Source: Haemaphysalis longicornis
Lineage: Eukaryota > Arthropoda > Arachnida > Ixodida > Ixodidae
NCBI GenBank assembly: GCA_013339765.2
Contig: CM023448.1
Location: forward strand, 194,844,409-194,908,408
Length of the DNA stretch: 64,000 nucleotides
Direction: 5' to 3'
The notes under the pieces were generated by a model. That model was given only the letters and a program-made list of their open reading frames with translations, was not told the origin of the DNA and made no database searches. How positions within the stretch are numbered: the first letter of the stretch is position 1; the number at the start of each line of letters is the position of its first letter. Positions 33,640-45,987 of the stretch are shown piece after piece. A program made the translations under genes and the position numbers.

Positions 33640-36600
33640 AAAGCCTAATTCACTGGAAATGTAGGGGCCTAATTAAAAATCTTGACGACATACAATAAAT
33701 TCTTACAGATCACCAGCCAAGTATGTTATGTCTTCAAGAAACACATCTGTAGAGTCAACAAACTTTCTTAGACAATACACTATATTTCGAAAAGACAGAG
33801 TCGGATGCACTCATTCGTCTTGTGGTGCTGCGGCTTCAGTTGATGAAAGGTCAGTGGCCTGCCAAAAACTAAACCGGCAAAGTAATCTAGAAGCTGTAGC
33901 GATGACGGCCAATATTTTTGGTAGGCTAACAACTATATGCTCAATATACATTGCCCCGACTATCACCTAACAACAACAGAGTTTGAAAGTTTAATAGCTC
34001 AACTTCCGCCCCCGTTCTTATTAGTAGGGGACTTAAATGCTCACCACCCGCTCAGGGGTTCAGCACGGGCCGATCCTCGAGAACGACTCCTAGAAAAATT
34101 CTTGTCCTCTAGCACTTGTCTGTTTAATAAGAAACAAGCAACCTTTTTCAGCGCAACACACAATACATTTTCTTCTATTGACCTAGCACTGGTTCCGCCA
34201 CTATTTTTCCTCTAGTTGAATGGAGTGTTGCTCCAGATCCATATGGCAGTGATCCCTTTTCTGTCATACTTATGTTGGCTCACAACCCTGCAATTTCAAC
34301 CATCAACAACAAGGTTTAAAGAAGAGGGAGCAAACTGGAAGAAGTTCAAAGAATTATCTAAGTTTTCTTGCAAAAGCCGAAGCGAGGCGCATTCGACGTG
34401 CTGCAAAAACAGAGACCTGGAGAACATTCCAGACCTCTATAAATTCATTCACGGATACACACAAGGTATGGAAAAGAATAAAAACACTTCAGGGTCAGAA
34501 CACGAACACTCTCCCACTTATTAGCACAACAGGTGACACACTAGAGGATCAGGCCAATTCCCTTGGCAAGCATTTTGAACATATCTCTAGCTCTACCCGC
34601 TATTCAACAGAATTCCTTCATCATAAAAAGATTACAGAACGTAAACCTCTTCACAACAAGAAAACATCAAGCGACGGTTTTAATTCTCCACTTACTAAAC
34701 AAGAATTTACCATTGCTCTTTCATCATGTAGGAAACCAGCTTCAGGGGCAGAAAACATAACATACGAAATGATAAAACATTTACACCAAGATACGCTTGA
34801 AGCAATTCTTTGCCAAACAGGATGACTGCCAAAATCATGGAAAGTGGCAATTGTTATTCCTGTGCTGAAGCAAGGGAGAGACCCAGGTCTACCTAGCAGC
34901 TACAGGCCAAGAGCCCTTACAAACTGCTTGTATAAATTGTTAGAAAAGATGACAAACCGGTGTTTACTGTATTCCTTGGAGTTTCATGGTGTACTGGATA
35001 ATAACCAATCAGGTTTTCGAGTACATCGTGCCACAAACGACAATCGTGTGGCCTTTGAATCTTATGTACGAGACGCTTTTGTTCACAAACACTCTTCTAT
35101 GTCAGTATTTTTTGACTTAGACAAGGCGTATGATACCACGTGGCGCCACGGAATTTTGCTGGACTTAGACTCGCTTGGAATCTGCGGAAACATGTTAAAT
35201 TTCATTACAAGTTACTTAACCCACCGTATTTTCAGAGTTCGTGTAGGTTCCTCGCAGTCGCAAACTTTTACCAAAAAAAATGGCGTTCCTCAGGGGGTGG
35301 CTTGAGTTGTAGCCTTTTTATTGTCAAAATGAATTTCCTGAAAAATATGTTGCTACGCTCGTTATTCTATTCCGTTAATGTGGATGACATCCAGATAAGT
35401 TTCAAATCATGTAACGTAGCAGTTGGTGAAAGACAGGTACAATTAGGAATTAACAGGATGTCAAAATGGGCGACCGAACATGGCTTTCGGTTCAACGCTG
35501 ACAAAAGCTGCTGTGTTTTGTTTTCTATGCAGCGAGGCATCATAGTGGAGCCGTGTAGTACGTTCAATAGAAACTAAATGGCAGTGAAGGATCGACAGAA
35601 GTTTTTGGGTATTTTGCTCGACAAAAAGCACACTTTCATTCCACATATTCAGCAACTGAAAATGAAGTGCATGCAATCCTTAAATATACTTTTAAGTTTT
35701 ATCTCACCAGTCCTATGGAACTGACAAGACATGCTTACTGAAAAAATTCCGTAGCCTAATTATCTCCAAAATTGACTATGAAAGCATTGTGTATCAGTCG
35801 GCATTAAAACAGCCCTCGAGATGCTCAATGCTGTTCACCACCAAGGACTCCGGCTAGCTACAGGTGCTTTCCGTACGAATCCCGTTTTAATTCTGCATGG
35901 GGAGTCTGACATGTGGTCCCTAGAACACCAGCGTAAATCCAGTGCACTCTTGTATGCCGTTAAAAAGTGGCCGCAATACATCAGCATCCTTGTAACACAC
36001 TAATAAGCGATCACACTACCACAAGCGTGTTTTTAAAACGCCCATCACTTCCCCAACCTTTTTCTTTTACAGCCAGACCTGAGGCCTCTGAGTTGGGAAT
36101 ATTTTTTTACGAACACTCAGAAAACTGTTTTTACGGATTTTATTGCAGCTTGGAAACTCTTACCCGTGTCGTACGAGTTGTCATTTGTTAAGATTGATAA
36201 GAACCGACACCCTCAGGCCCTCATACAACAACACTTCCTAAGTCTGCAACACAAATACAAATGCACAGAATTCTGCAGTGATGCATCCAAAACACGCTCT
36301 GCAGTAGCGTGCGCGGCCCTTGGACCAAGGTTCTCCTGCTCAAAAACAATGAACCTAAACGCAAGCGTATTCACTGCAGAAGCATACAGTATTACTATGG
36401 CTGTTGAAAACATAATACAAAACATAATACCTGTGTCAGTTATATACACAGACTCACTTAGCGTTGTAACGGCTTTATCGACTACTAAAAGCCACAAAAA
36501 TACCTATTTCAACCAGCTTTTAAAGACTATTATGTGTGCATACTCCATGGGGCTCCAAATTACAATCTGCTGGGTCCCCGGCCATTGTGGAATAGTTGGC

Positions 36601-37105
36601 AATGAGTCTGCTGACAGACAAGCAGCTGCCACCACCCACCGTGATGAGATTGACGTGACATTAATACCTTACACTGATCTAAATGCTCTCATCAGACGCA
36701 AACGCCGCAAGCAATGGCAAGAAGAATAGGACACACAGATAACAAACTTCATGTAATAAGCAAAAATAGGCAAATACATAACAGATAAATGGAACAGAAT
36801 TATCGAAGTTACACTTTGCAGGTTACGTATAGGACACACACACGGCACACATTCTTACCTTTTAAATGGCACACAAAGACCACAATGTTCGAGATGCGGA
36901 CAAGCACTTACCGTTGTTCACATCCTTGTTGAATGCAAAGAACACGACGCTGACAGGCGCAAACATTTTCCAGAACTCTACACGCACCACATCCCAATTC
37001 ACCCAGCACATTTCCTTGCAGACAATCTCATGTTTGCATGCAGTCGTGTTTTAGAGTATTTATTTAGCGTCGGATTATTACAAACAATTTCATATCGACC
37101 ATAAT
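33640..37105 (+). pseudogene. I-type LINE ORF2 (EN, RT, RNase H, zinc finger), broken
   Basis: The domains are in the expected order. AP endonuclease at about 33650-34215: LCLQETHL in the N-terminal part, LLVGDLNAHHPL and SSIDLAL in the C-terminal part. RT at about 34840-35580: SSYRPRALTNCLYKLLEK, NQSGFRVHRATNDN, FFDLDKAYDTTW, NGVPQG, then VNVDDIQI, where a Y/F-x-DD box is expected. RNase H at about 36250-36660: FCSDASK, AEAYSI, IYTDSLSV, WVPGHCGIVGNESAD, which keeps its acidic residues. A terminal CCHC follows (CSRCGQALTVVHILVEC, about 36885). Stops and frameshifts (for example at about 34215, 35305 and 36000) break the frame. Almost all of an active element's enzyme is represented, so this is a near-complete dead copy. 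The 3' end is placed loosely. Confidence 0.9.
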
Positions 37106-37740
37106 TGTTTAACCGATCTCCGTCTGATGAGGACTCCATAATCGCTTAATGCTGAACTGCCTTTCCATTCACCACTTCTAGTTCTTAGCAGTATGGTCCC
37201 CTACACCAATAGGTTACTTTTAATGAAATGACCCCCTACACCATTTTTTAACAATTTTACCTACAGAAGTATACCCCCAAAGAAATATACAAAACCCTGG
37301 TATTTGACGCTCTTTGGCCAAACTGCCCTTGCGCCAATAAACAACACATACAACAACTGCTCGAGGACATTGCTTTACGATGCAGGCAGGAATGCCGTCA
37401 CGTGGTATTTTTAATATTTCGAGGGTTTTTTTAATTAGTCTAAACAATGAGTACGTAATTAGTTCGTCGCTGAAAATAGCACAGTTAGATGCTCCTCGTG
37501 GGTGCCTGATTTACATTTGCCACAAGTGCCATTGACACAAGTTCCTCTCTGACACTTTAACGACTAGTACACTACTTCTCAAGTTAGATAATTAATTACA
37601 TATTAATAATTAAACCGCATCAACGAAAAAATTACACGCGGGTACTCCATGGAACTGGACACATGATGCACTATGTTTTCTAGGAGTAACGCCATTTCTC
37701 TTTTTAAAAATCCTGGTGCATGATAGCTCGCACACCCTTT
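37106..37740. other. LINE 3' flank and unannotated stretch
   Basis: The start may include the 3' UTR of the I-type element. No other gene or repeat can be supported. Confidence 0.35.
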
Positions 37741-37866
37741 GTGTATGTATGTATGTATGTATGTATGTATGTATGTATGTATGTATGTATGTATGTATGT
37801 ATGTATGTATGTATGTATGTATGTATGTATGTATGTATGTATGTATGTATGTATGTATGTATGTAT
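37741..37866. repeat. (GTAT)n microsatellite
   Basis: About 31 tandem GTAT units, followed by a short (GA)n at about 37869-37880. Met-Tyr-Val-Cys frames on the plus strand and the Ile-His-Thr-Tyr frame on the minus strand are artefacts. Confidence 0.95.
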
Positions 37867-38009
37867 AAAGAGAGAGAGAAAGCGGAGTGAGGTGCTTGGG
37901 AATTTGATTGCGAATAGATAGATGGCTGGGATGTGACGATGGTCCACGTGCATGATGTGAGAATCGGGATTGAGCGAATACTTACAGGTTGTTTTCCGCG
38001 GCTTAAGCG

Positions 38010-38192
38010 GCCGCGACAAAGTGGGACGGAGAACTTCTAATCAAGGAATTGTGGTGAGAGACGTACGCATAATCAAATCCGCAGCAGGGGCGGTCGGTGA
38101 ATACATAATTTGGAACTGGGGTAATTGGAGATTAATAGGCGAGGCCTTTGCCCTGCAGTGGGCGTAGATAGGATGATAATGACGATAGTTCA
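38010..38192 (+). pseudogene. RTE LINE 3' end fragment
   Basis: Only the extreme C-terminus is left: WGNWRLIGEAFALQWA followed by a stop and a GATGATAATGACGAT tail. The GEAF-LQW ending just before a GAT-rich tail is typical of RTE-clade ORF2, and a matching position exists in the copy at 16050-17425. Severely 5'-truncated. Confidence 0.6.
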
Positions 38193-38565
38193 CTGCCGAG
38201 GTTTCCTCGTGGGCTGGATGTGAGTCTGTAAAACTAAGAAGACACTTAACCCGGGAAGAGTAAAGCAGTCTAAACCAGAACCTCCAATCCTGGTTGAAAG
38301 GAAACAGGAGGATGGGCGAATGAGAAGTGGACTGCCATGAAGACATAATGAGTTGTAGCCTGTAGACCCTTGATGAGAGTGCATTTCCTCTCTCGGCGAA
38401 TAAGATTAAGGTTCCTTCGCGCCCTGCAGCAGCCCGTGGCAGAAGCGAGATATATGGATCCAGATCCCGCACCGGAAGCAAATCGGGTGTGATGGGCGCC
38501 AAGCGGTATGATATGTGTTCTGTTTGCAATACACTGGCACGGGAGTCCGGTGTGAGCGAGGATGC
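38193..38565. other. Unannotated stretch
   Basis: A 162-codon minus frame (38041-38529) runs antisense through the RTE tail and has no motif, so it is not called. Nothing else seen. Confidence 0.35.
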
Positions 38566-40314
38566 TTAAAGGGGCCCTGAAAGGCGTTTTGAGCACACTA
38601 AATGAACTAGCGCAATCGTTAGATTGTGTCGTCAACGTCATCTGTGCCAAGTATTACTCTTTTACGCGCAGCGGAAAGCTCACACTTGTGTTGCAAAGTA
38701 TGTCGCTTTTTTCTCACCCTTCCCTTCGTGTTTTTGGACGCCGCCATCTTCACATGTCTACGTCATCGATTCCAGATGTTCGTCATGAGCTAAATATCCT
38801 GTTATTGGGCGGCTTTTTCACGCACTTCCGGCAAAGAGATGAGTCATCTGCTCAGCGTCGGCTCGCCGGCTGATCTGCCAGCGGAGTGCCGGAGTGCTTG
38901 GACATTTTACGAAAAACGAAACAAGTGTAAACAAACGCTTAACCGTTTGTATTGAATGCAACACGGCCATAACACGCATGGATATTCTCTTACCTGAGTA
39001 CGTTCCATAAAGAAAGCGTTGAAGCCCGTGGCACTTCTTTCGTGCAATCACAGAGAACGCCTTGAGCCGAATGCCCGGGTTTGACGCATACATTTATTCA
39101 ACTTCAAAACAATCCAGGGATGCTTTCGAACGAACACAACGTCACAACATGCGTTGCAAGTCTGAACCGCGATTGTCAGACGATGGGTTGCTCCTCCTGC
39201 CCGTCGTAAATTGGGCACTCACCTCGGCCCGGTTTGCGGGGACGAACAGCAAGTCACTTATCTCTGGCGCACAAGCCGAGTGGCTTTTACCCACGCACAC
39301 TGCACATCGAGGTTGAGTCGTACGTGCTCGAGAAAGATAATCCAGGCAATGGGAAGCAGTATCCACCGCAGAAGCACAACGTCGCATTCATCGCGAAACA
39401 AAGGCGTCCACAACACACACACCATCGCCTCCTAATACCAAACGCATCTCGCACTTCCCAATGGGAGTGAGGGTACGCCTGCAGTGCCCACATGTCGCGA
39501 GGTGGGGCCCCGAACTGAACCGGGATCACGCAACCGTAATGACTTCTAGAGCGGTTTGTGCCTTGTTGCCAAGAAACCGATGTTTGAGATTGTCAAAGAA
39601 ATGGCGCTCGTTCGAGCGCTAGAAAGCTCATAGCCCCGTCGTAGTATGTTTTGCAACGTTGCCGCTCTCCACCACGCGTCGCCCAAGCTGAACTGGTCAC
39701 ATCATTCAAGCGTTTTGTGCACGTGTTCTGTATTGGTTTAAAATTTTTTTTCCATGCCGCCGGCAGGAATTACCACCGCCGCAAAATAAGACCCGGGACC
39801 AGCGGGGGCCCCATCTGATACGGTGCTTTTTGGATAAACACTTGCGGTGCATCAAAGGGAACGAGCGGACGATCCTCCCCGTGCGGCTGCGAGTTCGCCG
39901 CCGATAAAAAGTCACGTGCCGCCGATAGCAACTGCAGCAACGTGCACCGCGAAAGGGCAAGGCCACGCCGCACACATGGGCCAGATTTTTCGTTCGCTTT
40001 TCCGCCTTGAGCGGAGTGCGGGATTCATGGTGTCAACAAAGCTGGCCCGTAGCAGACGGCAGTCTGAGGAGCTCAATAGCGGAAGTACGTCACCGCTGAG
40101 AAGCGCAGCATCATGGGAGGGAAGGCTCGCCCGCGTAACAGTTGAAAGGAGGAGGAAATGGGGCGCGACGATAATGCGCGGTTTTTGATTTCGATTTCTC
40201 AGCTAATACTCATCCCTTTAACCCAAATTCTTGCGGGAGGAGATTGCTAATACGTGCTTTATTTGGTTACATGTAATCCATGCATCAACCGAAGGTATTT
40301 CAGGACCCCTTTAA
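38566..40314. mobile_element. Non-autonomous TTAA-bounded DNA transposon, 1.75 kb
   Basis: The left end is TTAAAGGGGCCCTGAAA and the right end, reverse-complemented, TTAAAGGGGTCCTGAAA: 16 of 17 match. TTAA at both outer ends (38566-38569 and 40311-40314) fits a TTAA target-site duplication of the piggyBac type, although piggyBac ends usually begin CCC. No transposase is present; frames within it reach only about 113 codons. YY1-like CCGCCATCTT lies at 38741-38750 and TACGTCAT at 38759-38766. It abuts the LINE that starts at about 40325. Confidence 0.8.
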
Positions 40315-40324
40315 GAGGCAACGA

Positions 40325-42885
40325 CATGCTTTTGGCATGTGGCACTGTGGAAGCGCCTGCATGCCCAGGCATCCTGAAATTTTCGGCCACTCTAAAACGA
40401 CTAGCCGAAATCGTCTAACTACAATCATACACAAATTTGACGGAACTAACGAGCAACTTCTATCAAGACTCCGGGACCTATACCTAGCAAAAGGGTACTC
40501 AGGAGCCCCTCCCTGTTTACGGGGGCTCTGAAAACTCAGACATGGACCGCGAAATCACGGTTTCGGAGGTTCGCGCCGCATTAATAAAAATCGCCCGGGC
40601 TCGGCACCTGGGGAAGACGGCGTTACAACAAGCTCCTTCGCAACCTGGATGATCAATCCATCGAGATTTTAAACGCGCTATTACAACCATCACTGGGAAG
40701 CCGGTACCATCCCCCCGAATGGAAGCACGCAAAGGTCTCGCTCATTCCTAAACCCGGCAAGCCTCTCGACCTCGCGCATCTCCGGCCCATCTCCCTCACC
40801 TCTTGGTAGGAAAAGTCCTTGAACATGTCATTCACGCACGCTTGGTTCAGCATCTCCCCACACAGGAAAATTTCCCCCCACACCATGTTCGGCTTTCGGG
40901 CCGGACTCTCCACTCAGGACGTTCACCTCCAACTAAAGCACGACATTAAAACCCCCCAGTCTCGTGTAGACTCTGCAGCGATACTCGCCCTCGATTTGCG
41001 AAAGGCTTTCGACCGAGTCTCCACAAAGCCATTCTGCAAAACTGACACCCTAGCCCCGGGGGCTCGTGCTTACAATTACATTCGCGATTTCCTTACCGAT
41101 CGCACTGCAGTCCTTCAGATCAAGACCTACGCTCTGACATAAACACCTACCCTCAATGGGTACCCCACAGGGCGCTGTCCTGTCACCACTGTTATTCAAT
41201 ATAGCGATGATTAATCTCCCCAGCAGTTGAATAACTTTCCACCCCTTTATCACAGTCTTTATGCCGACGACATACCTTGTGGACGCCCGGGGGGTAGTGA
41301 TGGGCACATTGAGGATACCCTTCAACAGGGAGCAATGTCGTCGCTGCCTACGCTCGTGGCATTGGACTTGAATGCTCACCGGAGAAAACGGGCTACTAAT
41401 CCTTCCTGCTAAACGTCCAGCAGAGGCACTTCTCCTCCGGACATTACAATCCGAGTTCACGAACAACCCGTTCCCCAGGTGCAATGCCTGAAAATCTTAG
41501 GCCTATACATACAGAGCAACCGTGCTAACACCACGTTCATAGCACACCTCACTTCTCAGGTGATCAAACTATCAATCTCATACGTCGTATAGCTACCCGA
41601 ATCAGGGGCTCAAAGAAGCAGAGCGCCTTCGGCTGATACAGGCTTTCATTTTTAGTCGCATCACTTACTCTCTTCCCTACTTGCTACTTCGCCCACGAAT
41701 TAGCTAAAATTAATTGTCTAATTAGGAAAATTTATAAAAAAGCGCTGCAGGTACCCAGAGCACATCCCCTGCCCGCCTTGAATCACTTGGGTCTTTTAAA
41801 ACCGCCGAAGAGTTGATTGAGGCGCATCTCTTGAGTCAGCTCACTCGTCTCACAGCCACGCTCTCGGCAGAATGCTTCTCCGACGGCTGCGCCTTGACAG
41901 CCCATTCTTATCGACGCGCCCATTCCCTTCCCAGCCACATTCATGAGCTAATAACGGTTGAGACCCATACCGCGCAATATGCACCCGACGTTTCATCGAG
42001 CGCGCAGGGAGCACAGGGCGAGGACGTTTAAACCCAAACGGTACCCAATCACCCCCTCCACCGTTACGTCGACGTGCGAGATACAGGAGCCGTGAAGCTT
42101 ATGCGGTAGCGGTCATTAATGGCCTGACGCCCCTCCGCTTGCTTCCCTTACTCTGACACTAACTCCCCGGCGACCGGCGGAAGAAAGGGGGCAGTAGCCC
42201 TAGCCTTAAACCTCAGGCCGCCCCCCTCCATCGTAATCTCCGATTCCAAAACGGCCGTTCAAAATTTCGCCAAAGGAATGATCTCGCCTTGGCCCTCAAA
42301 TCCTTCTTCAAAATTCTCCCCACCCAGTCGAGCTGGTATGGACTCCGGCCATCGGGGTGGGGGGGAACGAGGCAGCAACAGGGCCGCTCGAGAGCTCACC
42401 GTCCGAGCTGTCCTGGCCTTGAGCCCTTCCACGGAGCCCTACGCACCGCGACAGACTTGTTACCTTCAACGACATAACCTCGCACACCGCCTCTCCCGCC
42501 GCCAACTACCCCAGCCGCTCCGACCTTCCAACGAAGAGGACGCCTATGGCGCTCACCCAGAACACGTGTCCCCTGCCGATATCGACTTCACCTATCTACC
42601 CTTCTTTGTACCCCACCCTTTGCCCGACTGGGTCCTCATCCCAAACCGCAGTGGCAGTGCCCCCAAACATTCCCCCCTTCACAGACGGAGAGCACTGGGC
42701 GAAGGCGTTGTGCAGCTCGGACGTGAGGTCCAGGCTAAGGTCATCACGAGCTGCAATGGTCACCGGCCGGTTACACACCGGCACCTTTGGCCACCCACTG
42801 CAAGGCCGCATGCCCAGACGCTGAATTTCGGCATCGCTTTTCATCGGCATGCGCATTTTCATTGTTGTTCACCAGGGTCATAGTT
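40325..42885 (+). pseudogene. R1/I-like LINE ORF2, heavily broken
   Basis: Plus strand. The pre-RT region at 40378-40530 reads NRLTTIIHKFDGTNEQLL. RT follows in shifting frames: PGSAPGEDGVTT, FGFRAGLSTQDVHLQLKHDI, AILALDLRKAFDRV, YIRDFLTDRTAVLQIK, then the catalytic YHSLYADDI (about 41260). After 41800 a linker (EELIEAHLLSQLTRLT) leads to an RNase H remnant at about 42190-42430 (SDSKTAVQNFAKGM and NRAARELTVRA). The 3' end carries a remnant of the terminal region (HWAKALCSSDV). At least ten frame changes or stops. The endonuclease and ORF1 are missing, and the TTAA element sits at its truncated 5' side. Confidence 0.85.
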
Positions 42886-44204
42886 CGGCGACTAGGCAGA
42901 AGTGACGCCATTTTCTCTCTTACCATCTCACAGCCACTAGGAACAGCTTCCTCATGATGCGTATCAAAAATCTCAACGACGTGTTGTTTTAGAACACCTC
43001 CGTGGATAATGCCAGTACTGTTTCTCGCAGGTCCCCATCAAGCGTATCAAGCCTAACCTTAACGCAAGAGGCTGGAGGTGAAGCGTTTGGGTATTTCGCA
43101 CGCTGGCAAGTTCCTATGACATCATTCTTGTACTGTTTTGCACAGCAACTGCATTAAATGTAACAAGGAAGATTTTACTTAAAAAGCACTGAATGTGGTC
43201 ATATTGCCGCATTTTCTTGTTACGGCGCCGCAGAGAGCCGAAAGGTCCATGTACAATCGGATTCTCGAGGATGTAAGTCACTAACCTAGTTCTCTTTTGG
43301 CCGCTGCGGATCGTGGGACGTGCGAAAATGTGCCGCAGTTGCGTGGTGAATTGAGAGAAAGTGGCGAGGCTCTCGTCCTGATTCAAGATCGCCGTTCTGG
43401 TCCTATCAGTAAGGAAGAATACCACGTTTTGTTGCTTGAGCGAATCATTCCATGCGTTAATGTAGCGGACGCGGTTGTAACTATCAAACTGGTCCTCTAC
43501 GTCGCCGTCGCGAAGGCCAGGAAAAATATACGGATTCGGTTGAGTTCGGCTGATAATCTATGCTTGAAGAGCCGGGCTATATATTAGGCTGGGTGCCCGT
43601 AAGGTCGGTGGGCATCATAAAAGCGAAGTGACGGACGTGCAGGCCTCAGGATGCTCCAGGCAAATGCGATTGCGAGAGGTATGTTGCATGAAACCGCGGC
43701 TCCACTTCTTTAAAGACCTTGCAAGGAGATTTGGCGGGCAATGTTTATTTAGTGAGTGGGTGGCCGGCCAAATAAAAAAGAATTCCTGGGGATCTTCAGC
43801 CTGCTAGAGTTCATTGAAGCCAAAAGCCTAGCGATTATAAAAGACTGCTTTACTGCTTCATTGCGTTTGAATCTCATTACAGCAAAGCTGTAAATGGCTA
43901 GGATCCAGCAGATCGTCTCCGGTCCCAGAGCGATGTAGACAGGAATCGCTAGCGAGCGTAGCGCCACGTTGCGGAGCCCACTCAAATCCCCGGAATCGTA
44001 AAACTGCGCGCCACACCCCCGGGGCATGGAAAAAATCATACAAAATTGAAAAGGTCCTAGGGCCTTCATAGAGCATGCGCCGTGATTACCATACACGCGC
44101 TTTAATAAATTTCTACCCACGATTCCTGTATGTTTTGTAGCGTAAGCTACACTGGCCGAGGTTGAGCAGTTTCGCGTGTGCCGTGAAGGGCCGTTCTGCG
44201 CAAG
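42886..44204. other. Unannotated stretch
   Basis: Frames of up to 155 codons (minus, 43749-44216) have no recognisable motif and no supporting structure. No RNA gene seen. Confidence 0.35.
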
Positions 44205-44387
44205 CGCGAGGGGCATTGGATTGAATTCGATTAGCTTGGCTTGGCTTGGCTTCGCTTGGCTTGGCTTGGTTTAAATTGGATTGGATTGGATTGGATTGCA
44301 TTAGATTGGATTTTGATTGGATTGGATTAAAGTGGATTGTGTTGGATTGTGTTGCGTCACAGCCGCGGCAGACGCACTGGCGCCGGG
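44205..44387. repeat. TTGGA-rich dispersed repeat, copy 1
   Basis: Begins GCGAGGGGCATTGGA, continues through TTGGCTTGGCTTGG and (TTGGA)n units, and ends in GTTGCGTCACAGCCGCGGCA and GGCGCCGG. The same order of segments recurs at 49524-49650, so this is a dispersed family and not only a local microsatellite. No coding sequence. Confidence 0.8.
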
Positions 44388-44866
44388 CGTGCCCAGGTGT
44401 GCACCTCAATTGCGCAGTAGCTCAGTCTGACGCTGCGTCGGAGCCGCTTGATAGCCGTTTCACGTGGCTCGTGAAGAGCCGTGCTGAGCATGCGCGAGGA
44501 GCCGTGACTGGACAGGACTGGACTTTCAGTTAATAACCAAGAACAATGCTCAATCGCAAATTACAAACAAACGTGTTTTGCTTCGTGCACGCCTTGGACT
44601 ACGACCCAGTCAAACCTCGCGTTGAGGCTCGGCACCGCAGCTTTGCTGGCCATCCCTCTTCACGGGGTGGAAGGGCTGTGAATTGTCTTTCATTTCTTCG
44701 TCTTTCCACGCGAATCCCTTCGACAAGCATATTGGGCGAAATTCACGAGGCAGCTTCCCCACAGTCAGCGCTCTCCTCCGCATGCACCTATTCTCCTCAC
44801 GGGTCCTCACACTCGCCCGCCACGTGGCACCACCAGGCCAATTCTTGTTAGCCCTCTGGCACAGTA
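44388..44866. other. Unannotated stretch
   Basis: No gene recognised. A (C/T)-rich tract at about 44640-44830 has no motif. Confidence 0.35.
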
Positions 44867-44995
44867 CCAGGCTAGCGCAGTGGAAAGGTACTCGACTCCT
44901 GCTCTCCAGACCCGGCTTCGACTCCCACACAAACCAGGATGAACTTTTATTCGTTACTTTCTCTTTACATTTGTGTTGACGCCGTCGTTTGTGTT
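44867..44995 (+). mobile_element. tRNA-derived SINE-like sequence
   Basis: Box A TAGCGCAGTGG (44873-44883) and box-B-like GGCTTCGACTCCC (44914-44926) lie 31 bases apart, as in tRNA-derived RNA polymerase III promoters. The following AT-rich stretch (to about 44995) may be the SINE body. No second copy is present in this window to confirm the ends. Confidence 0.5.
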
Positions 44996-45281
44996 GATCA
45001 CTTTTCCCGTTTGATGAGGCTTTCTCCTAAATAAACGCCAATGGTGATTGCTCGTTGGTGGGGAATGAAGATGGCGAGAAGTTGTGGCTGGTGTGAAATG
45101 ATGATCACTGGGAATATTCGAAGGGTTATTAATTGAGTAAAGGAGCTCATACATGGTGTATAAGGAAAGTCAGCAGTCAAGGAAGGCATACCAGAAGTGG
45201 GTCATCAGTTTTTCGTGTTGACACAATTTTTTTAGATGCTTGAAAGAATGAAACTGGAGAAAAACATGCTGCGTGGGTGGG

Positions 45282-45378
45282 ACCTGAACCTACGACCTTT
45301 GGAATACCGGTCACAGACTACCGGGGAGCAGAGGCTCCCCGGCAGCCTAGTCGGTATCGCAAGGTCGTAAATTCGGGT
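45282..45378. repeat. Near-palindrome of tRNA-like sequence
   Basis: The left arm (45282-45329) and right arm (about 45333-45378) are inverted, imperfect copies. The best part is CCGGGGAGC against GCTCCCCGG, and the outer part is ACGACCTTTGG against CGCAAGGTCGT. The minus strand reads AAGGTCGTAGGTTCAGGTCC, which resembles the box-B end of a tRNA-derived SINE. Perhaps two SINE heads joined head to head. Confidence 0.6.
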
Positions 45379-45987
45379 CGACACGGAAGTTGAGAAGAAA
45401 ACATCGTCAAAATCACCTCCGTGGCTTAAGACATGTTCATCGCTGTTTACATTCTTTAAAAAATATCTTCAGTGAGTCTGCTTTACCCAATTCAAATATA
45501 AGATCAATTTCTGTGATCGATGGGCAAAGTGCGCGCTCATGGCGAAGTTCGATTTGGAGGGAAAATGGGGATTGCACTGTGACATTGCGCAATACAAAAT
45601 GGCGCTTTCCACTCTGGGGAGTCACTGCGAAAATTAAATATTTTATTTGAGTATGTCAGGCCTCGTTATTCGTCACACTGACTTGCTATGAAGCAACAGT
45701 CGTTCATTCAGACCGGTTGTAGATAACGAGAATCATTAATTTTTTTACAAGGTACGCATCATTAGAAACGACAAAAGCTGTAATGTGCCATGGCAGCGGA
45801 GAATGTCCAGGGCATTCGGCGTAGTTCAGAAACGATGCGCTATCAGGTCAGATGCGAACTCAAATACGTGCCAGACAAATGAAGTGGGAGGAAAGTTGGG
45901 AAAGTTGATGGCATGCCCATCGTTCTGGGGATTGGGAGAGTTAGCGAAGAGCGAGTTCGTCTGTTAGCCATGTATGAGTGTTGGTAG
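45379..45987. other. Unannotated stretch
   Basis: No gene or repeat recognised. Confidence 0.4.

Noticed and set aside
37603..38019. 138-codon minus-strand ORF rich in Ile-His-Thr-Tyr
   Set aside because: Made by the GTAT microsatellite.
38041..38529. 162-codon minus-strand ORF
   Set aside because: Antisense to an RTE 3' end for part of its length, with no motif.
43749..44216. 155-codon minus-strand ORF
   Set aside because: No motif, starts from a non-ATG codon, and runs into the dispersed repeat.
44113..44533. ORFs on both strands with Trp-Ile-Gly-Leu or Asn-Pro-Ile-Gln-Ser repeats
   Set aside because: Made by the TTGGA repeat; the same pattern occurs at 49.5 kb.
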